A DNA stretch of 64,000 nt from Mycobacteriaceae bacterium (GTDB taxonomy: Bacteria; Pseudomonadota; Gammaproteobacteria; Burkholderiales; Burkholderiaceae_D), in contig CAJCHO010000104.1 in assembly GCA_903970145.1 (NCBI GenBank), positions 26,329 through 90,328 of the forward strand, in the 5' to 3' direction. This document shows positions 34,308 to 43,008 of the stretch, piece after piece. Every line of letters starts with the position of its first letter. Positions within the stretch are counted from its first letter, which is position 1. The notes beneath the pieces are model-generated. The model did no database searches. It was not told the DNA's origin and was given only the letters and a program-made list of their open reading frames with translations. Both the position numbers and the translations under genes were made by a program.

Positions 34308-35446
34308 TCACCGAAGCCGAGATTACCTGGGATGAGGCGGGAGTCAGCCAGAGTGCGCGCTGGCGCTCAGAAGCGGGTCACCCAGCACCGCGTCGGGTGG
34401 TGCTCGCCGACGATGCGATCACCGCGGATCAGGCTTATCGTCTGGCCTGCGAGGGGACGGCGCTGCTCTGGCGGGGAGACTATCAGGGGGCGCGCCAGGT
34501 GGTCGAAGCAATGGCGCGACGCATCGATCGCAGCCGCAAGGCGACCCGCGAGCAAAAGTCGCCCGAGGAGCTCTTTCATCTTTACCGCCTGGCGCAGGCG
34601 CAACGTGCCCGCACGCTCGGAATGGTTCTGATACCAATCAGTGCCGACCACACGATCCCCTTGCGGCGCGCGCCGGAAGTCGCGCTGGCCTGCGCAGAGG
34701 TCTACGGCATACAGGAACAGGACTATGTCGCATCGCTGCGTGAGCTGCTGGGCCTGATCGGAGCCCACGAGTGGCGGCGGCGCGGAGTAGCCATCGCGGC
34801 TCCTGGCGGGGAGATGCGCATCCATCCGCACTACGGGGTTTTTGCTCCGATTCGCTCGGAATACCTCGACCTCGTGGCCAAGGCGCCGCTACCGGCGACG
34901 GAGTTCGCATGGGACATCGGAACCGGCACCGGGGTTCTGGCGGCAATACTTGCGCGGCGCGGGGTCAAGCGCGTCATCGCCACCGATCGCGATGCGCGCG
35001 CGGTGACCTGCGCCGGCGAGAATCTCGCGCGCCTTGGACTCAGCGACGAGGTCGAGGTCGTCGTGGCCGATCTCTTTCCGGATGACAGTCACCCACGAGC
35101 CGGTTTGATTGTCTGCAATCCCCCCTGGCTTCCCGGCAAGCCCGGCTCACCGCTGGAGCACGCCATTTACGACCCCGACAGCCGCATGCTGCGTGGCTTT
35201 CTCGGCGGCTTGGCGAGGCGCCTTGCGCCCGATGGCGAAGCCTGGCTGATTCTCTCGGACCTTGCCGAGCATCTTGGATTGCGTACCCGTGACGAGCTAA
35301 GCGGATGGATCGCGCACGCCGGCCTCGAGGTGGCAGGTCGCCTCGACGCGCGTCCCCAGCACCCCAAGGCGTTTGATGCTGCCGACCCCCTCTATCAGGC
35401 GCGACGGGCCGAGACGACTTCGCTCTGGCGCCTGCGAATAGCCTAG
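34304..35446 (+). CDS. Class I SAM-dependent methyltransferase with NPPW motif
   Basis: A 380-residue protein. The C-terminal half is a Rossmann methyltransferase: motif I DIGTGTGVLAAILARRG, the acidic loop IATDRDARAV and the catalytic NPPW, the pattern of enzymes that methylate an amide or exocyclic N (PrmC, RlmG-like). The N-terminal 170 residues are not recognised. The TTG start at 34304 overlaps the TGA of the pseudouridine synthase gene (TTGA), which suggests translational coupling and a shared role in ribosome or RNA modification. The substrate is not known. Confidence 0.75.
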   Translation: MITEAEITWDEAGVSQSARWRSEAGHPAPRRVVLADDAITADQAYRLACEGTALLWRGDYQGARQVVEAMARRIDRSRKATREQKSPEELFHLYRLAQAQRARTLGMVLIPISADHTIPLRRAPEVALACAEVYGIQEQDYVASLRELLGLIGAHEWRRRGVAIAAPGGEMRIHPHYGVFAPIRSEYLDLVAKAPLPATEFAWDIGTGTGVLAAILARRGVKRVIATDRDARAVTCAGENLARLGLSDEVEVVVADLFPDDSHPRAGLIVCNPPWLPGKPGSPLEHAIYDPDSRMLRGFLGGLARRLAPDGEAWLILSDLAEHLGLRTRDELSGWIAHAGLEVAGRLDARPQHPKAFDAADPLYQARRAETTSLWRLRIA

Positions 35447-35450
35447 AGGC

Positions 35451-35828
35451 CTAGGCGGGTGAGCCGAGCTCGCTCTCGAAGTCGGATGTATCGAGCTCAA
35501 AGACGTGATTGTCATAGTCGAAGAAATACAGGGAACTGTCTTCCCGGGCGAGAATGAACTCCATCCCGCGCGCCTTCAACTTCTCGAGCGTCGTCAGCAG
35601 CACCGCCTTGCTCACACGAAAGGCGATGTGGTCGCCAGTGCGTGCTCGATCGACATTGCCCTGCGCGAAGAGAAACCAGACTTTGCCCAGATTCACAAAG
35701 GTCTCGTCGTGCCCTTCCGCGTCCACGCGCTTGACTACCGGTGCGCCAAAGAGCTCCTCGAACAATTGTGCGGTGCGGGCTGCATCGCTGACGATGAGCG
35801 CCACATGACTGATCGCTTCAAGCATCAT
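35451..35828 (-). CDS. VOC-superfamily protein, FosX/FosA-like
   Basis: A 125-residue glyoxalase-fold protein. Three metal ligands fit family positions: His in ISHVALIV, His in GDHIAFRVS and Glu in DYDNHVFELD. The ordering and SSLYFFDYDNHVFEL end resemble FosX/FosA enzymes that open the fosfomycin epoxide, as well as many related chromosomal VOC enzymes of unknown substrate. Fosfomycin resistance should therefore not be assumed. Two adjacent ATGs exist; GGGGA upstream supports either. Confidence 0.75.
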   Translation of the reverse strand: MMLEAISHVALIVSDAARTAQLFEELFGAPVVKRVDAEGHDETFVNLGKVWFLFAQGNVDRARTGDHIAFRVSKAVLLTTLEKLKARGMEFILAREDSSLYFFDYDNHVFELDTSDFESELGSPA

Positions 35829-36108
35829 TTCCCCTGGCCGGTGTGAACCTGATCGCTCGGCGGAGAGTTGCAGCTGCAGTTGCGCCCTCCCCGGATGGGC
35901 CTGCCAAGCGGGAAATTCTACGGACTTTTTGGGCCCTGTCCATCACTCGCAGGAATGCGTGCCTGGCGTGTCACCAGCCGATCTGGCGAAGTCGCAAGCA
36001 ATCCGCGAACACTGGGTAGTGACTCACGGGTGGCGAGCTTGCCAGCCCCCGGGCTTGGCTGCATGCTCACCCAGGTCAGCTCCTCGCGGCCCATCCTTAG
36101 ACTTCACC

Positions 36109-37005
36109 ATGCGTGCAACGCACATCACGATCCGCTTCTCGGCTCTCATCGTCGCTACAATCGCTTGCAGCGCGGTCGCGCAATCCGAGCAATGGTCAAC
36201 CCAGCGCACGGCACCGGCAAAAAGGCAGGATAACGCGGCGATCGCGAGCCAGGCTTGCCGTGAATTCAACAACGTCAATGTTCCACCACCTGCCGCCCAT
36301 CGTCCCGGTGGCGGCGCCGACAATGGCGCTGCGCCACCGGCGCCGCCGTCCGCTGCCAATAATTCGGCGAATCCCCACGCCCCGGGCTCAGCGCACGCGC
36401 GCTGGCGTGAGATTCCTTACACGATCAGCCTGTTATGCGAAGACCAGACACTCAATCAAAACGAGATTGCCAGCCTCTACCTGACGCTCAAAGGCAAGCC
36501 ACCAGTCTCCACAGAGGCAGCTCCCCTGACGCCAGCCCCGGTGCTCAATCCGGCGCGCATGGGTGCCGCCGATGCTCTGGCGAGGCTGCAGACTGCGGCA
36601 CTGCAGTTCATCCGGCTGCGTGTCGACAACGAAATCGAGAGCAATCTGCGCGAGCGCACCTGGACGACCGTGGACAACGCAAAGATCCTGCAGGATCAGT
36701 TCGTAGCGCTCCAACAGCAGGTCGACGCCGGACGCTTTCCGGCTGACTTCGCGCTTGACCCGCACAGTAACCAGCAGCTTGCCAGCACCTACAACAAGGT
36801 CCACGCGCGGGTTGCCGCGCTGGGCGTCGAATGGGAACTGCAGGACTGCGAGGACACGCAACGCGCCTGGGCGGTGTATCGCGACGCATGGCTGGCCTAC
36901 CTCGCGGCCAGCTATCCGCAGATCTCGCGACCGGCTTTCTCGGGTTTCCTGACACGCGAGCGCATCAACCAGCTCGAGCAGTTCTATGCCACTGGCGATC
37001 GCTAG
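36109..37005 (+). CDS. Exported protein of unknown function with LprI-like C-terminus
   Basis: A 298-residue protein with a signal peptide (FSALIVATIACSAVAQ). A Pro/Ala/Asn-rich linker (about 55-100) divides a short N-terminal part from a predominantly helical C-terminal half. The end (DCEDTQRAWAVYRDAWLAYL) recalls the LprI/DUF1311 lysozyme-inhibitor-like motif, but the expected cysteine pattern is only partial. The last 41 bases overlap the 3' end of the convergent DUF1905 gene. ATG at 36109 starts the signal peptide. Confidence 0.6.
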   Translation: MRATHITIRFSALIVATIACSAVAQSEQWSTQRTAPAKRQDNAAIASQACREFNNVNVPPPAAHRPGGGADNGAAPPAPPSAANNSANPHAPGSAHARWREIPYTISLLCEDQTLNQNEIASLYLTLKGKPPVSTEAAPLTPAPVLNPARMGAADALARLQTAALQFIRLRVDNEIESNLRERTWTTVDNAKILQDQFVALQQQVDAGRFPADFALDPHSNQQLASTYNKVHARVAALGVEWELQDCEDTQRAWAVYRDAWLAYLAASYPQISRPAFSGFLTRERINQLEQFYATGDR

Positions 37006-37483
37006 TCTTCGCGCGATTTTTCCCGACTGCAACCAGTTCAAGCGTGCGCGCAACGCGAGTTGCACGCGTCTCGGGGCGTTTGGCGGAATTTATCCAGTCA
37101 ACGAATGCCTTCTGGTGCGAATGCGCGAGAGCGCTGAAAGCGGCGCGAACCTTCGCGTGCGCCCGTGGCGCCAACGCCGCCGCCAAATCTTCCGGTATCT
37201 CGACCTGGCGTGGCTTGGTGTCGACTTCGAGAACGACATCCACGCTCGCCGGTGGCTTCGCCCTGGCTCCCTCCTGATACTCCTTGCCGAACATCATCGA
37301 GTGCGACCCGTCGCCATTTGGCATGAGGGAATTGCGAAACGCAAAACCGTTGAGCGTACCGGCGACCGGAATGCGCCCGCGTATGCCAATGGCCGTGGAG
37401 ATCGCCGGGGGTACCTGCATGTAGGTCCATGCGCCCTCGGGTCCCGTGGGAACAAGTTTCCCCTTGAAAGTGAATTTGCTCAT
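36965..37483 (-). CDS. DUF1905 / YdeI-like protein
   Basis: A 172-residue protein. The N-terminal DUF1905 beta-domain (FTFKGKLVPTGPEGAWTYMQ to GRIPVAGTLNGFAFR) is followed by a C-terminal bacteriocin-protection YdeI/OmpD-associated helical domain (EIPEDLAAALAPRAHAK, HQKAFVDWINSAKRPETRAT). Both are of uncertain function. GGGAGG precedes the ATG at 37483 by about 8 bases. Its final 14 codons overlap the convergent exported-protein gene. Confidence 0.82.
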   Translation of the reverse strand: MSKFTFKGKLVPTGPEGAWTYMQVPPAISTAIGIRGRIPVAGTLNGFAFRNSLMPNGDGSHSMMFGKEYQEGARAKPPASVDVVLEVDTKPRQVEIPEDLAAALAPRAHAKVRAAFSALAHSHQKAFVDWINSAKRPETRATRVARTLELVAVGKNRAKTSDRQWHRTARAG

Positions 37484-37586
37484 CGCACTGCCTCCCTATC
37501 GGAATCAGGTCCTGCCTCCCGTCACCGGCACCGATTGCACCTGCCTGGAGTCGAAAGGAGCCCAGGAATTTGTCATGCAAAAGGGA

Positions 37587-37874
37587 CTAGACGCCCTCGA
37601 TCGCAAACAGCGTCGACTTGGTCGCGCGCTTGCGCAACTCGATAAGCGGTGCGTATTCGGACGAGTGATACCAGGTCTTTAGACGCGCCATGTCGGGAAA
37701 TTCGAGAATGACCTGGCGCTGCGGATTGACACTCCCCTCGAGCACCTCGACCGCACCGCCGCGCACCAGAAAGCGTCCCCCATAGGCGGCAACGGTTGCA
37801 GCTACCTGGCGCCGGTAATCCTCGTAGAGAACAAGATCGATGACTTCGACGCTCGCATATACATACGCTGCCAT
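37587..37874 (-). CDS. DUF1330 protein
   Basis: A 95-residue ferredoxin-like-fold protein of the DUF1330 family: VIDLVLYEDYRRQVAATV, GGRFLVRGGAVEVLEG and VILEFPDMARLKTWYHSSEY are its conserved blocks. Function is unknown; some homologues are proposed dimeric monooxygenase-like proteins. AAGGAG lies 7 bases before ATG 37874. It follows the RidA gene on the same strand by 44 bases, so they may form an operon. Confidence 0.82.
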   Translation of the reverse strand: MAAYVYASVEVIDLVLYEDYRRQVAATVAAYGGRFLVRGGAVEVLEGSVNPQRQVILEFPDMARLKTWYHSSEYAPLIELRKRATKSTLFAIEGV

Positions 37875-37918
37875 GACGCACTCCTTCGGGATTGTACTTG
37901 CCAGTCTGGCCCGACCAG

Positions 37919-38404
37919 CTAGTGCCGCAACTCGACCTCTGCTTCGATTTCGACGGGGATATTGAAGGGCAACTCGGCCATGCCAACGGCGCTACGGCTG
38001 TGGGCGCCGATGTCGGGTCCGAACAGTTCCAATATGAGATCGCTAAAACCGTTGATGACCGCAGGCTGGCGATTGAATCCGGGTGCCGAGTTGACCATGC
38101 CGAATACGCGCGTGAAGGCGCTGATGCGGTCAAGATCCCCAAGCGCCCGCTTCAGGCTCGCCAATATCGCAAGTCCGGTCAGCCGCGCCGCATGGTAACC
38201 CTGCTCGATACTTAACTCGGCGCCAAGCTTGCCAAGCGGATGAGCGATCGAGCCATCGGGCGCCTGGGGCCCATGACCCGAAACCAGCGCGCGCGCGCCA
38301 ACCGTGCGCACAAACTCGAAAGGCAGGATCACCCCGGGCGGGGGCTTGAGTGGTCCTGGCAACTCCAAGCCGAGATCTCTTAGTCGCTGCTCGATCCTCG
38401 CCAT
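37919..38404 (-). CDS. Cytosolic RidA-family protein
   Basis: A 161-residue YjgF/YER057c/UK114-family protein with the longer N-terminus seen in one RidA subgroup. The carboxylate-binding Arg is kept in AHSRSAVGMAELP, so hydrolysis of reactive 2-imino acids is plausible, though many subgroups have other or no activity. No signal peptide, so it is cytosolic, unlike the second RidA protein at 59562. GGAG is 6 bases before the ATG at 38404. Confidence 0.82.
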   Translation of the reverse strand: MARIEQRLRDLGLELPGPLKPPPGVILPFEFVRTVGARALVSGHGPQAPDGSIAHPLGKLGAELSIEQGYHAARLTGLAILASLKRALGDLDRISAFTRVFGMVNSAPGFNRQPAVINGFSDLILELFGPDIGAHSRSAVGMAELPFNIPVEIEAEVELRH

Positions 38405-38528
38405 CTGCTTCTCCTCGCATCGCGCCCGTTGAAGATACTACAGCCAGCTAGCGCACATCGGGCTATCGGCAATTTTTGGGTGCCTGACAGCACGCGCCCT
38501 GCTATCATCGCGGCAGGAGATGGAATCC

Positions 38529-40025
38529 ATGGACAGCTCCGGATTGGGAGGCGACGAGCGCTTTCTCAAGGGCGTGCAAGAGGCGCTTTGGGAGCATGTC
38601 CCCCAATCTGCCGCGACCCATCCTGCGGCCCTGCGCGGAAGTTTCGCGCTGCTCTTCACCCGGCTGTTGCTCCTGCTCCCCGCCTGGGCGGCATTTCACC
38701 TCGCATATCTGGCCATTGGCGAGCGGATCGAGCCGCGCAATCTTGCTGATCTAGCCGTCGCTGCGGTCGGTCTCATAGCTTACTGGGAACTGGCGCACGG
38801 GCGCAGCGCGCGCGGCATGGGCGTGCTCTGCTGGGGTCTGTGGCTGACCACCTGCCTGTGGGCGTGCCTCGTAGCCGGACTGCGGACTCCGCTGCTATTT
38901 GCGATTCCGGCAGTCGTCGTGTTCACGGTCTGGGTGCTCGGACGCGCTGCGGCAAGCCTGATGGGATTGGCGAGCCTGCTTGCTCTGGGCCTCATCACTC
39001 TGGCCGACTACCAGGGATGGCTACCGACTCCGGTGCTGCGCACTAGCCTGGACCTTTTCATATCGTATAGCGAGGTGGTGTTCTTTGCCGTCGTGCTGGC
39101 TTGTGTGGTCGCAGCCAATTTCGATCAGGCCTATCGTGACCAGGCCACACAGCTTGACACCCTGCGCACCCGCGATGCCGAACGCGAACTCGAGTTCGGG
39201 CAGATCAGCCAGCAACTGAAGGATGCGCGCGACGAGTTGCTCGAGGCAGAGAAACTGGCTGCGCTGGGATCGATGGTTGCGAGTGTTTCGCACGAACTGA
39301 ACACCCCTCTGGGCAACGCGCTACTCGCCACTTCAGCACTTAGCGATCAGCTGCACCTGCTCAATGAAAATCTGAAACAGGGCACCATCAAGCGCTCCTG
39401 GATAGAGCATTTTCTTGCCGAGTCGGTGCAAAGCGCCGATCTGGCGATACGCTCACTTGAGCGTGCCGCCGCGCTCGTAAAGAGTTTCAAGCAGCTGGCT
39501 GTCGACCAGACCTCGGGGCAACGTCGCAGCTTCGATCTGGCGCAGGAGATCGGCAACACCATCACCTCACTGCGACCGCGCTACAAGAATGAGCCCTGGG
39601 AGCTGCGGGTGGACATTGCTCCCGACATCATCCTCGACAGTTACCCGGGGCCCCTGGGCCAGATTGTTCTCAATCTGGTTATGAACAGCATCCTGCACGG
39701 TTTTGACGGACGCGACCATGGAGTGCTGTCGATCAGCGGTTACCTGCATCAGGGGGCCAAGGGCGGCGCCGACGAAGTGATCCTGGTGTTCGCCGACGAT
39801 GGGGTGGGCATTCCTGCGGAACACCTCGCGCGGGTCTTTGATCCCTTCTTCACCACGCGTGGCGGTCGCGGCGGATCGGGCATCGGTTTGAATGTCGTTG
39901 AGCGCATCACCCGCGAGGTGCTCGGTGGCAAGGTTTCCGTGGAATCCACGGTCGGTGCGGGAACCATCTTTACATTGCGCATCCCGGCACGCGCTCCGTC
40001 TCAAGGTGCGGCTCACCCGAATTGA
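38529..40025 (+). CDS. Membrane sensor histidine kinase
   Basis: A 498-residue kinase. Five or six membrane helices span about 40-195 with little periplasmic domain, then a coiled coil leads to the dimerisation box with phospho-acceptor His255 in SVSHELNTPLGN. The ATPase domain has the N box (NLVMNSILHGF), G1 box (DDGVGIP) and GSGIGLNVV. There is no HAMP, PAS or receiver domain. No response-regulator gene adjoins it, so the partner is unknown. ATG at 38529 is preferred to 38520 because AGGAG lies 9 bases upstream of it but touches the earlier ATG. Confidence 0.85.
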   Translation: MDSSGLGGDERFLKGVQEALWEHVPQSAATHPAALRGSFALLFTRLLLLLPAWAAFHLAYLAIGERIEPRNLADLAVAAVGLIAYWELAHGRSARGMGVLCWGLWLTTCLWACLVAGLRTPLLFAIPAVVVFTVWVLGRAAASLMGLASLLALGLITLADYQGWLPTPVLRTSLDLFISYSEVVFFAVVLACVVAANFDQAYRDQATQLDTLRTRDAERELEFGQISQQLKDARDELLEAEKLAALGSMVASVSHELNTPLGNALLATSALSDQLHLLNENLKQGTIKRSWIEHFLAESVQSADLAIRSLERAAALVKSFKQLAVDQTSGQRRSFDLAQEIGNTITSLRPRYKNEPWELRVDIAPDIILDSYPGPLGQIVLNLVMNSILHGFDGRDHGVLSISGYLHQGAKGGADEVILVFADDGVGIPAEHLARVFDPFFTTRGGRGGSGIGLNVVERITREVLGGKVSVESTVGAGTIFTLRIPARAPSQGAAHPN

Positions 40026-40056
40026 GGCGCGACGCGCAACACCTTGCTGGCAGCGC

Positions 40057-42846
40057 TCAGCCCGTGTTGCGCAGTCCCGAAGCAATGCCGTTGATCGTCA
40101 TGTGGATGGCGCGCTTTAGGCGCTCGTTGTCTTCACCGGCGCGATAACGCTTGAGCAGTTCGATCTGCAGATGATTCAGCGGATCGAGGTAGGGCAGGCG
40201 CTGGCGAATCGATTGGGCCAGTGCCGGATTGTCGGAGAGCAATTCGCTTTGCCCGGTGATCGAGAGTACGGCCGCGCGCGTGCGCCACCATTCCTCTTCG
40301 ATCGCCCCGAAAATGCGCTTGCGCAGGCGAGCATCCTTGACGAGGCTGGCGTAGCGCGAGGCGACTGCCAGATCGGTCTTGGCGAGAACCATCGAGATAT
40401 TGCCCAGCAGGGTGCGAAACAGTGGCCACTGCTCGCCCATGCGCGCGAGCAATGCGCTGCGCGCGCCACGCTCGTCGCCACCTAGCCACTGATCGATCGC
40501 GCTGCCAAATCCGTACCAACCCGGCAGGAGCAGGCGGCACTGACCCCAGGAAAATCCCCAGGGAATGGCGCGCAGGTCTTCGATGCGCTGGCCGGCCTTG
40601 CGCGACGCGGGGCGGCTGCCGATATTGAGTTGCGCGATCTCGCGAATTGGTGTCGTCGCAAAGAAGTACTCGGCAAAGCCGGGCGTCTCATAGACCAGCT
40701 TTCGATAACTCTGGTAGGCCAGATCCGAGAGTGCCTCCATCGCCGCTTCGAACTGCCTGCGCGCCGCAGCCGGCGGTTTCGGGGCAACACCAAGGCTGGC
40801 TTCAAGAGTCGCAGCGACGAGCGTTTCCAGATTGCGCCGGCCGATCTCCGGATGGGAGAACTTGGAGGCGATGATTTCGCCCTGTTCAGTCAATCGAATT
40901 TGTCCGGCCACAGTCCCCGGGGGCTGGGCAAGAATTGCGTCGTAACTGGGGCCGCCGCCGCGGCCCACCGAGCCACCCCGACCGTGGAACAGGCGCAAGC
41001 GCACCTGCGCTTTCTCGAACAGTGCCGCGAGGGCAACCTCAGCCTTGTAGAGCGACCAGTTCGAACTCAGAAAGCCACCATCCTTGTTGCTGTCTGAGTA
41101 CCCAAGCATGATTTCCTGCGTCGGGTGCTCCTGCAGGGGATAGAGCTTGACCTGGTCCGAGAGCGCCAGAAGGCGCTTCATGATCCAAGGTGCGGCAAGG
41201 AGATCGCCGATAGTCTCGAAAAGCGGCGCGACGAAGAGCTCGGTACGCGCCGCCTCGCCGATCCGGGCGGGACTCGCCAGGCCTGATTCCTTTAGCAGCA
41301 GCGCCACTTCGAGCAGGTCCGACAGGGTCTCGGTATGGGAAATGATGACCGTGCGCACTGCCCGCTCGCCGTAACGTTGTCGAACGCGCCTCGCTGCCTC
41401 GAAGGTGGCGAGTTCCTTGTGCGTCTCTTCGCTGTACTCATGAAAAGGCAGAACCAGCGCACGCGGCTGGGCGAGCTCGGTGAGCAGGAGCTTGACGCGC
41501 TCGTCCTCCTCGCACGTCGCATAGTCCTGGCAGATCCCGGCCGCGTACAAGAGTTCGCTAACGGTGCGTTCGTGCACATCGGAGGTCTGGCGCAAGTCGA
41601 CGCTGGCCAGATGAAAACCGAACACGTCGACTGCGCGCCGCAGACGGGCGAGCCTGCCCTGTGCTACGGGCGCACCGTGATTGACGCGCAGCGAGGCGTC
41701 GATGGTCGCGAGGTCGGCCGCAAACTCGCCGCAGCCTTCGTAGGCGGGTGCTGCCGCGACTTCCTGACGCACGATATGGGCGTGACCGATCTGACGCGCC
41801 GTCGCTGCCAGCCGCGCATAGACCCCGACCAGCGCGCGTCGATAGGGTTCATCGTCGCGGTGTGCCGAGTCGTCCTTGGCCGCCCGCGAGAGCGCCATGA
41901 GCGCGTCGCTGGCCGGCACCAGCAGGGTCGACATCGACAGCTCGGCCCCCAGTTGATGGACCTCGTTCAGATAATAGCCGAGCGCCACATCGGCCTGCTG
42001 GGCCAGCGCCCATTCCAGGGTTGCGGCATCGACGTTGGGATTGCCGTCGCGATCCCCGCCGATCCAGGACCCCATCTGCAACACGGCCGGCAAGGCGCTG
42101 GCGCCGCGCCGCAAGGGATACTGCTCCGCATAAGCCTGCTCGATCTCCTCGTAGAGACGCGGTAACTGCGGCAAAAAGGTGATCCGGTAATACGACAGGG
42201 CATTGGCGATTTCGTCAGCTACGGTCAACCGGGTGTAGCGCAGCATGCGCGTTTGCCACAGACCGACGAGAACTGCCAGGACCTGGCGGCTCGTATCTGC
42301 GCTCTCCCGGGCGGTTTGCGCGAGGTCGCGCTCGGCAAGCAGTGAGGCGAGCTGGCGCTCGGCATCGAGCACGCTCTTGCGCTGAACTTCAGTCGGATGC
42401 GCGGTCAGAACCGGCATCACCAGGCAATTGCGCAGGACCCGGTCGATCTCGCTGCGCGCCACGCGTTGGCCGCGCAAGAGCGCAAAAGTGCGCACGATGC
42501 TCCCTGGCGCTGCAGGGGCATCAGCCAATTCGGCCCGACGCCTCAAGCGATAGACATGATGATCTTCGGCGAGGTTGGTAAGGTGGGAAAAATAGCTGAA
42601 GGCGCGCACCACGAGATTGGTCTGCTCGCCAGCGAGCCTATCGAGGATGCCGGCGAGCTCCTTTTCTGCGGCGCCATCCTGATCGCGCCGGTAGCGCACG
42701 GCCAGCTGGCGCACGCGCTCAACCAGCGCAAACATGTCGGCACCCTCCTGGTCCTTGATGACGTCGCCCAACAGGCGACCAAGAAAGCGGATATCGGCGC
42801 GCAATTGCTCATTTGCAGTGCCCTTGCCACCCGTAAGCCCGTCCAT
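40057..42846 (-). CDS. ppc: Phosphoenolpyruvate carboxylase
   Basis: A 929-residue anaplerotic enzyme that adds bicarbonate to phosphoenolpyruvate to give oxaloacetate. Visible catalytic blocks are TAHPTEVQRKS (catalytic His), GSWIGGDRDGNPNVD, the GYSDSNKDGGFLSS loop and the Gly-rich FHGRGGSVGRGGGP, ending in the invariant C-terminal NTG. Length is typical (about 880-950). The ATG at 42846 has GGGAGA upstream. Divergent from the DUF255 gene; no linked metabolic genes. Confidence 0.95.
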   Translation of the reverse strand: MDGLTGGKGTANEQLRADIRFLGRLLGDVIKDQEGADMFALVERVRQLAVRYRRDQDGAAEKELAGILDRLAGEQTNLVVRAFSYFSHLTNLAEDHHVYRLRRRAELADAPAAPGSIVRTFALLRGQRVARSEIDRVLRNCLVMPVLTAHPTEVQRKSVLDAERQLASLLAERDLAQTARESADTSRQVLAVLVGLWQTRMLRYTRLTVADEIANALSYYRITFLPQLPRLYEEIEQAYAEQYPLRRGASALPAVLQMGSWIGGDRDGNPNVDAATLEWALAQQADVALGYYLNEVHQLGAELSMSTLLVPASDALMALSRAAKDDSAHRDDEPYRRALVGVYARLAATARQIGHAHIVRQEVAAAPAYEGCGEFAADLATIDASLRVNHGAPVAQGRLARLRRAVDVFGFHLASVDLRQTSDVHERTVSELLYAAGICQDYATCEEDERVKLLLTELAQPRALVLPFHEYSEETHKELATFEAARRVRQRYGERAVRTVIISHTETLSDLLEVALLLKESGLASPARIGEAARTELFVAPLFETIGDLLAAPWIMKRLLALSDQVKLYPLQEHPTQEIMLGYSDSNKDGGFLSSNWSLYKAEVALAALFEKAQVRLRLFHGRGGSVGRGGGPSYDAILAQPPGTVAGQIRLTEQGEIIASKFSHPEIGRRNLETLVAATLEASLGVAPKPPAAARRQFEAAMEALSDLAYQSYRKLVYETPGFAEYFFATTPIREIAQLNIGSRPASRKAGQRIEDLRAIPWGFSWGQCRLLLPGWYGFGSAIDQWLGGDERGARSALLARMGEQWPLFRTLLGNISMVLAKTDLAVASRYASLVKDARLRKRIFGAIEEEWWRTRAAVLSITGQSELLSDNPALAQSIRQRLPYLDPLNHLQIELLKRYRAGEDNERLKRAIHMTINGIASGLRNTG

Positions 42847-43008
42847 CGCCGCGTTCTCCCTAAATCGCCGGCCCCGCGCTTGCGGTGCAGCAAATGCGGA
42901 TGGTGAGGCCGGGCAGAGCCGGGGGTCAAGCCCAATGAGGGGATGAGCCCCTGCGAGCGCATCCGGATATCCTGAATCCACTTGCGGGGACTGGGCGTAG
43001 AACACTAT

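Noticed and set aside
35451..35828. Fosfomycin resistance gene
   Set aside because: The VOC protein resembles FosX/FosA, but the superfamily is broad and no resistance context is present, so only the fold is called.
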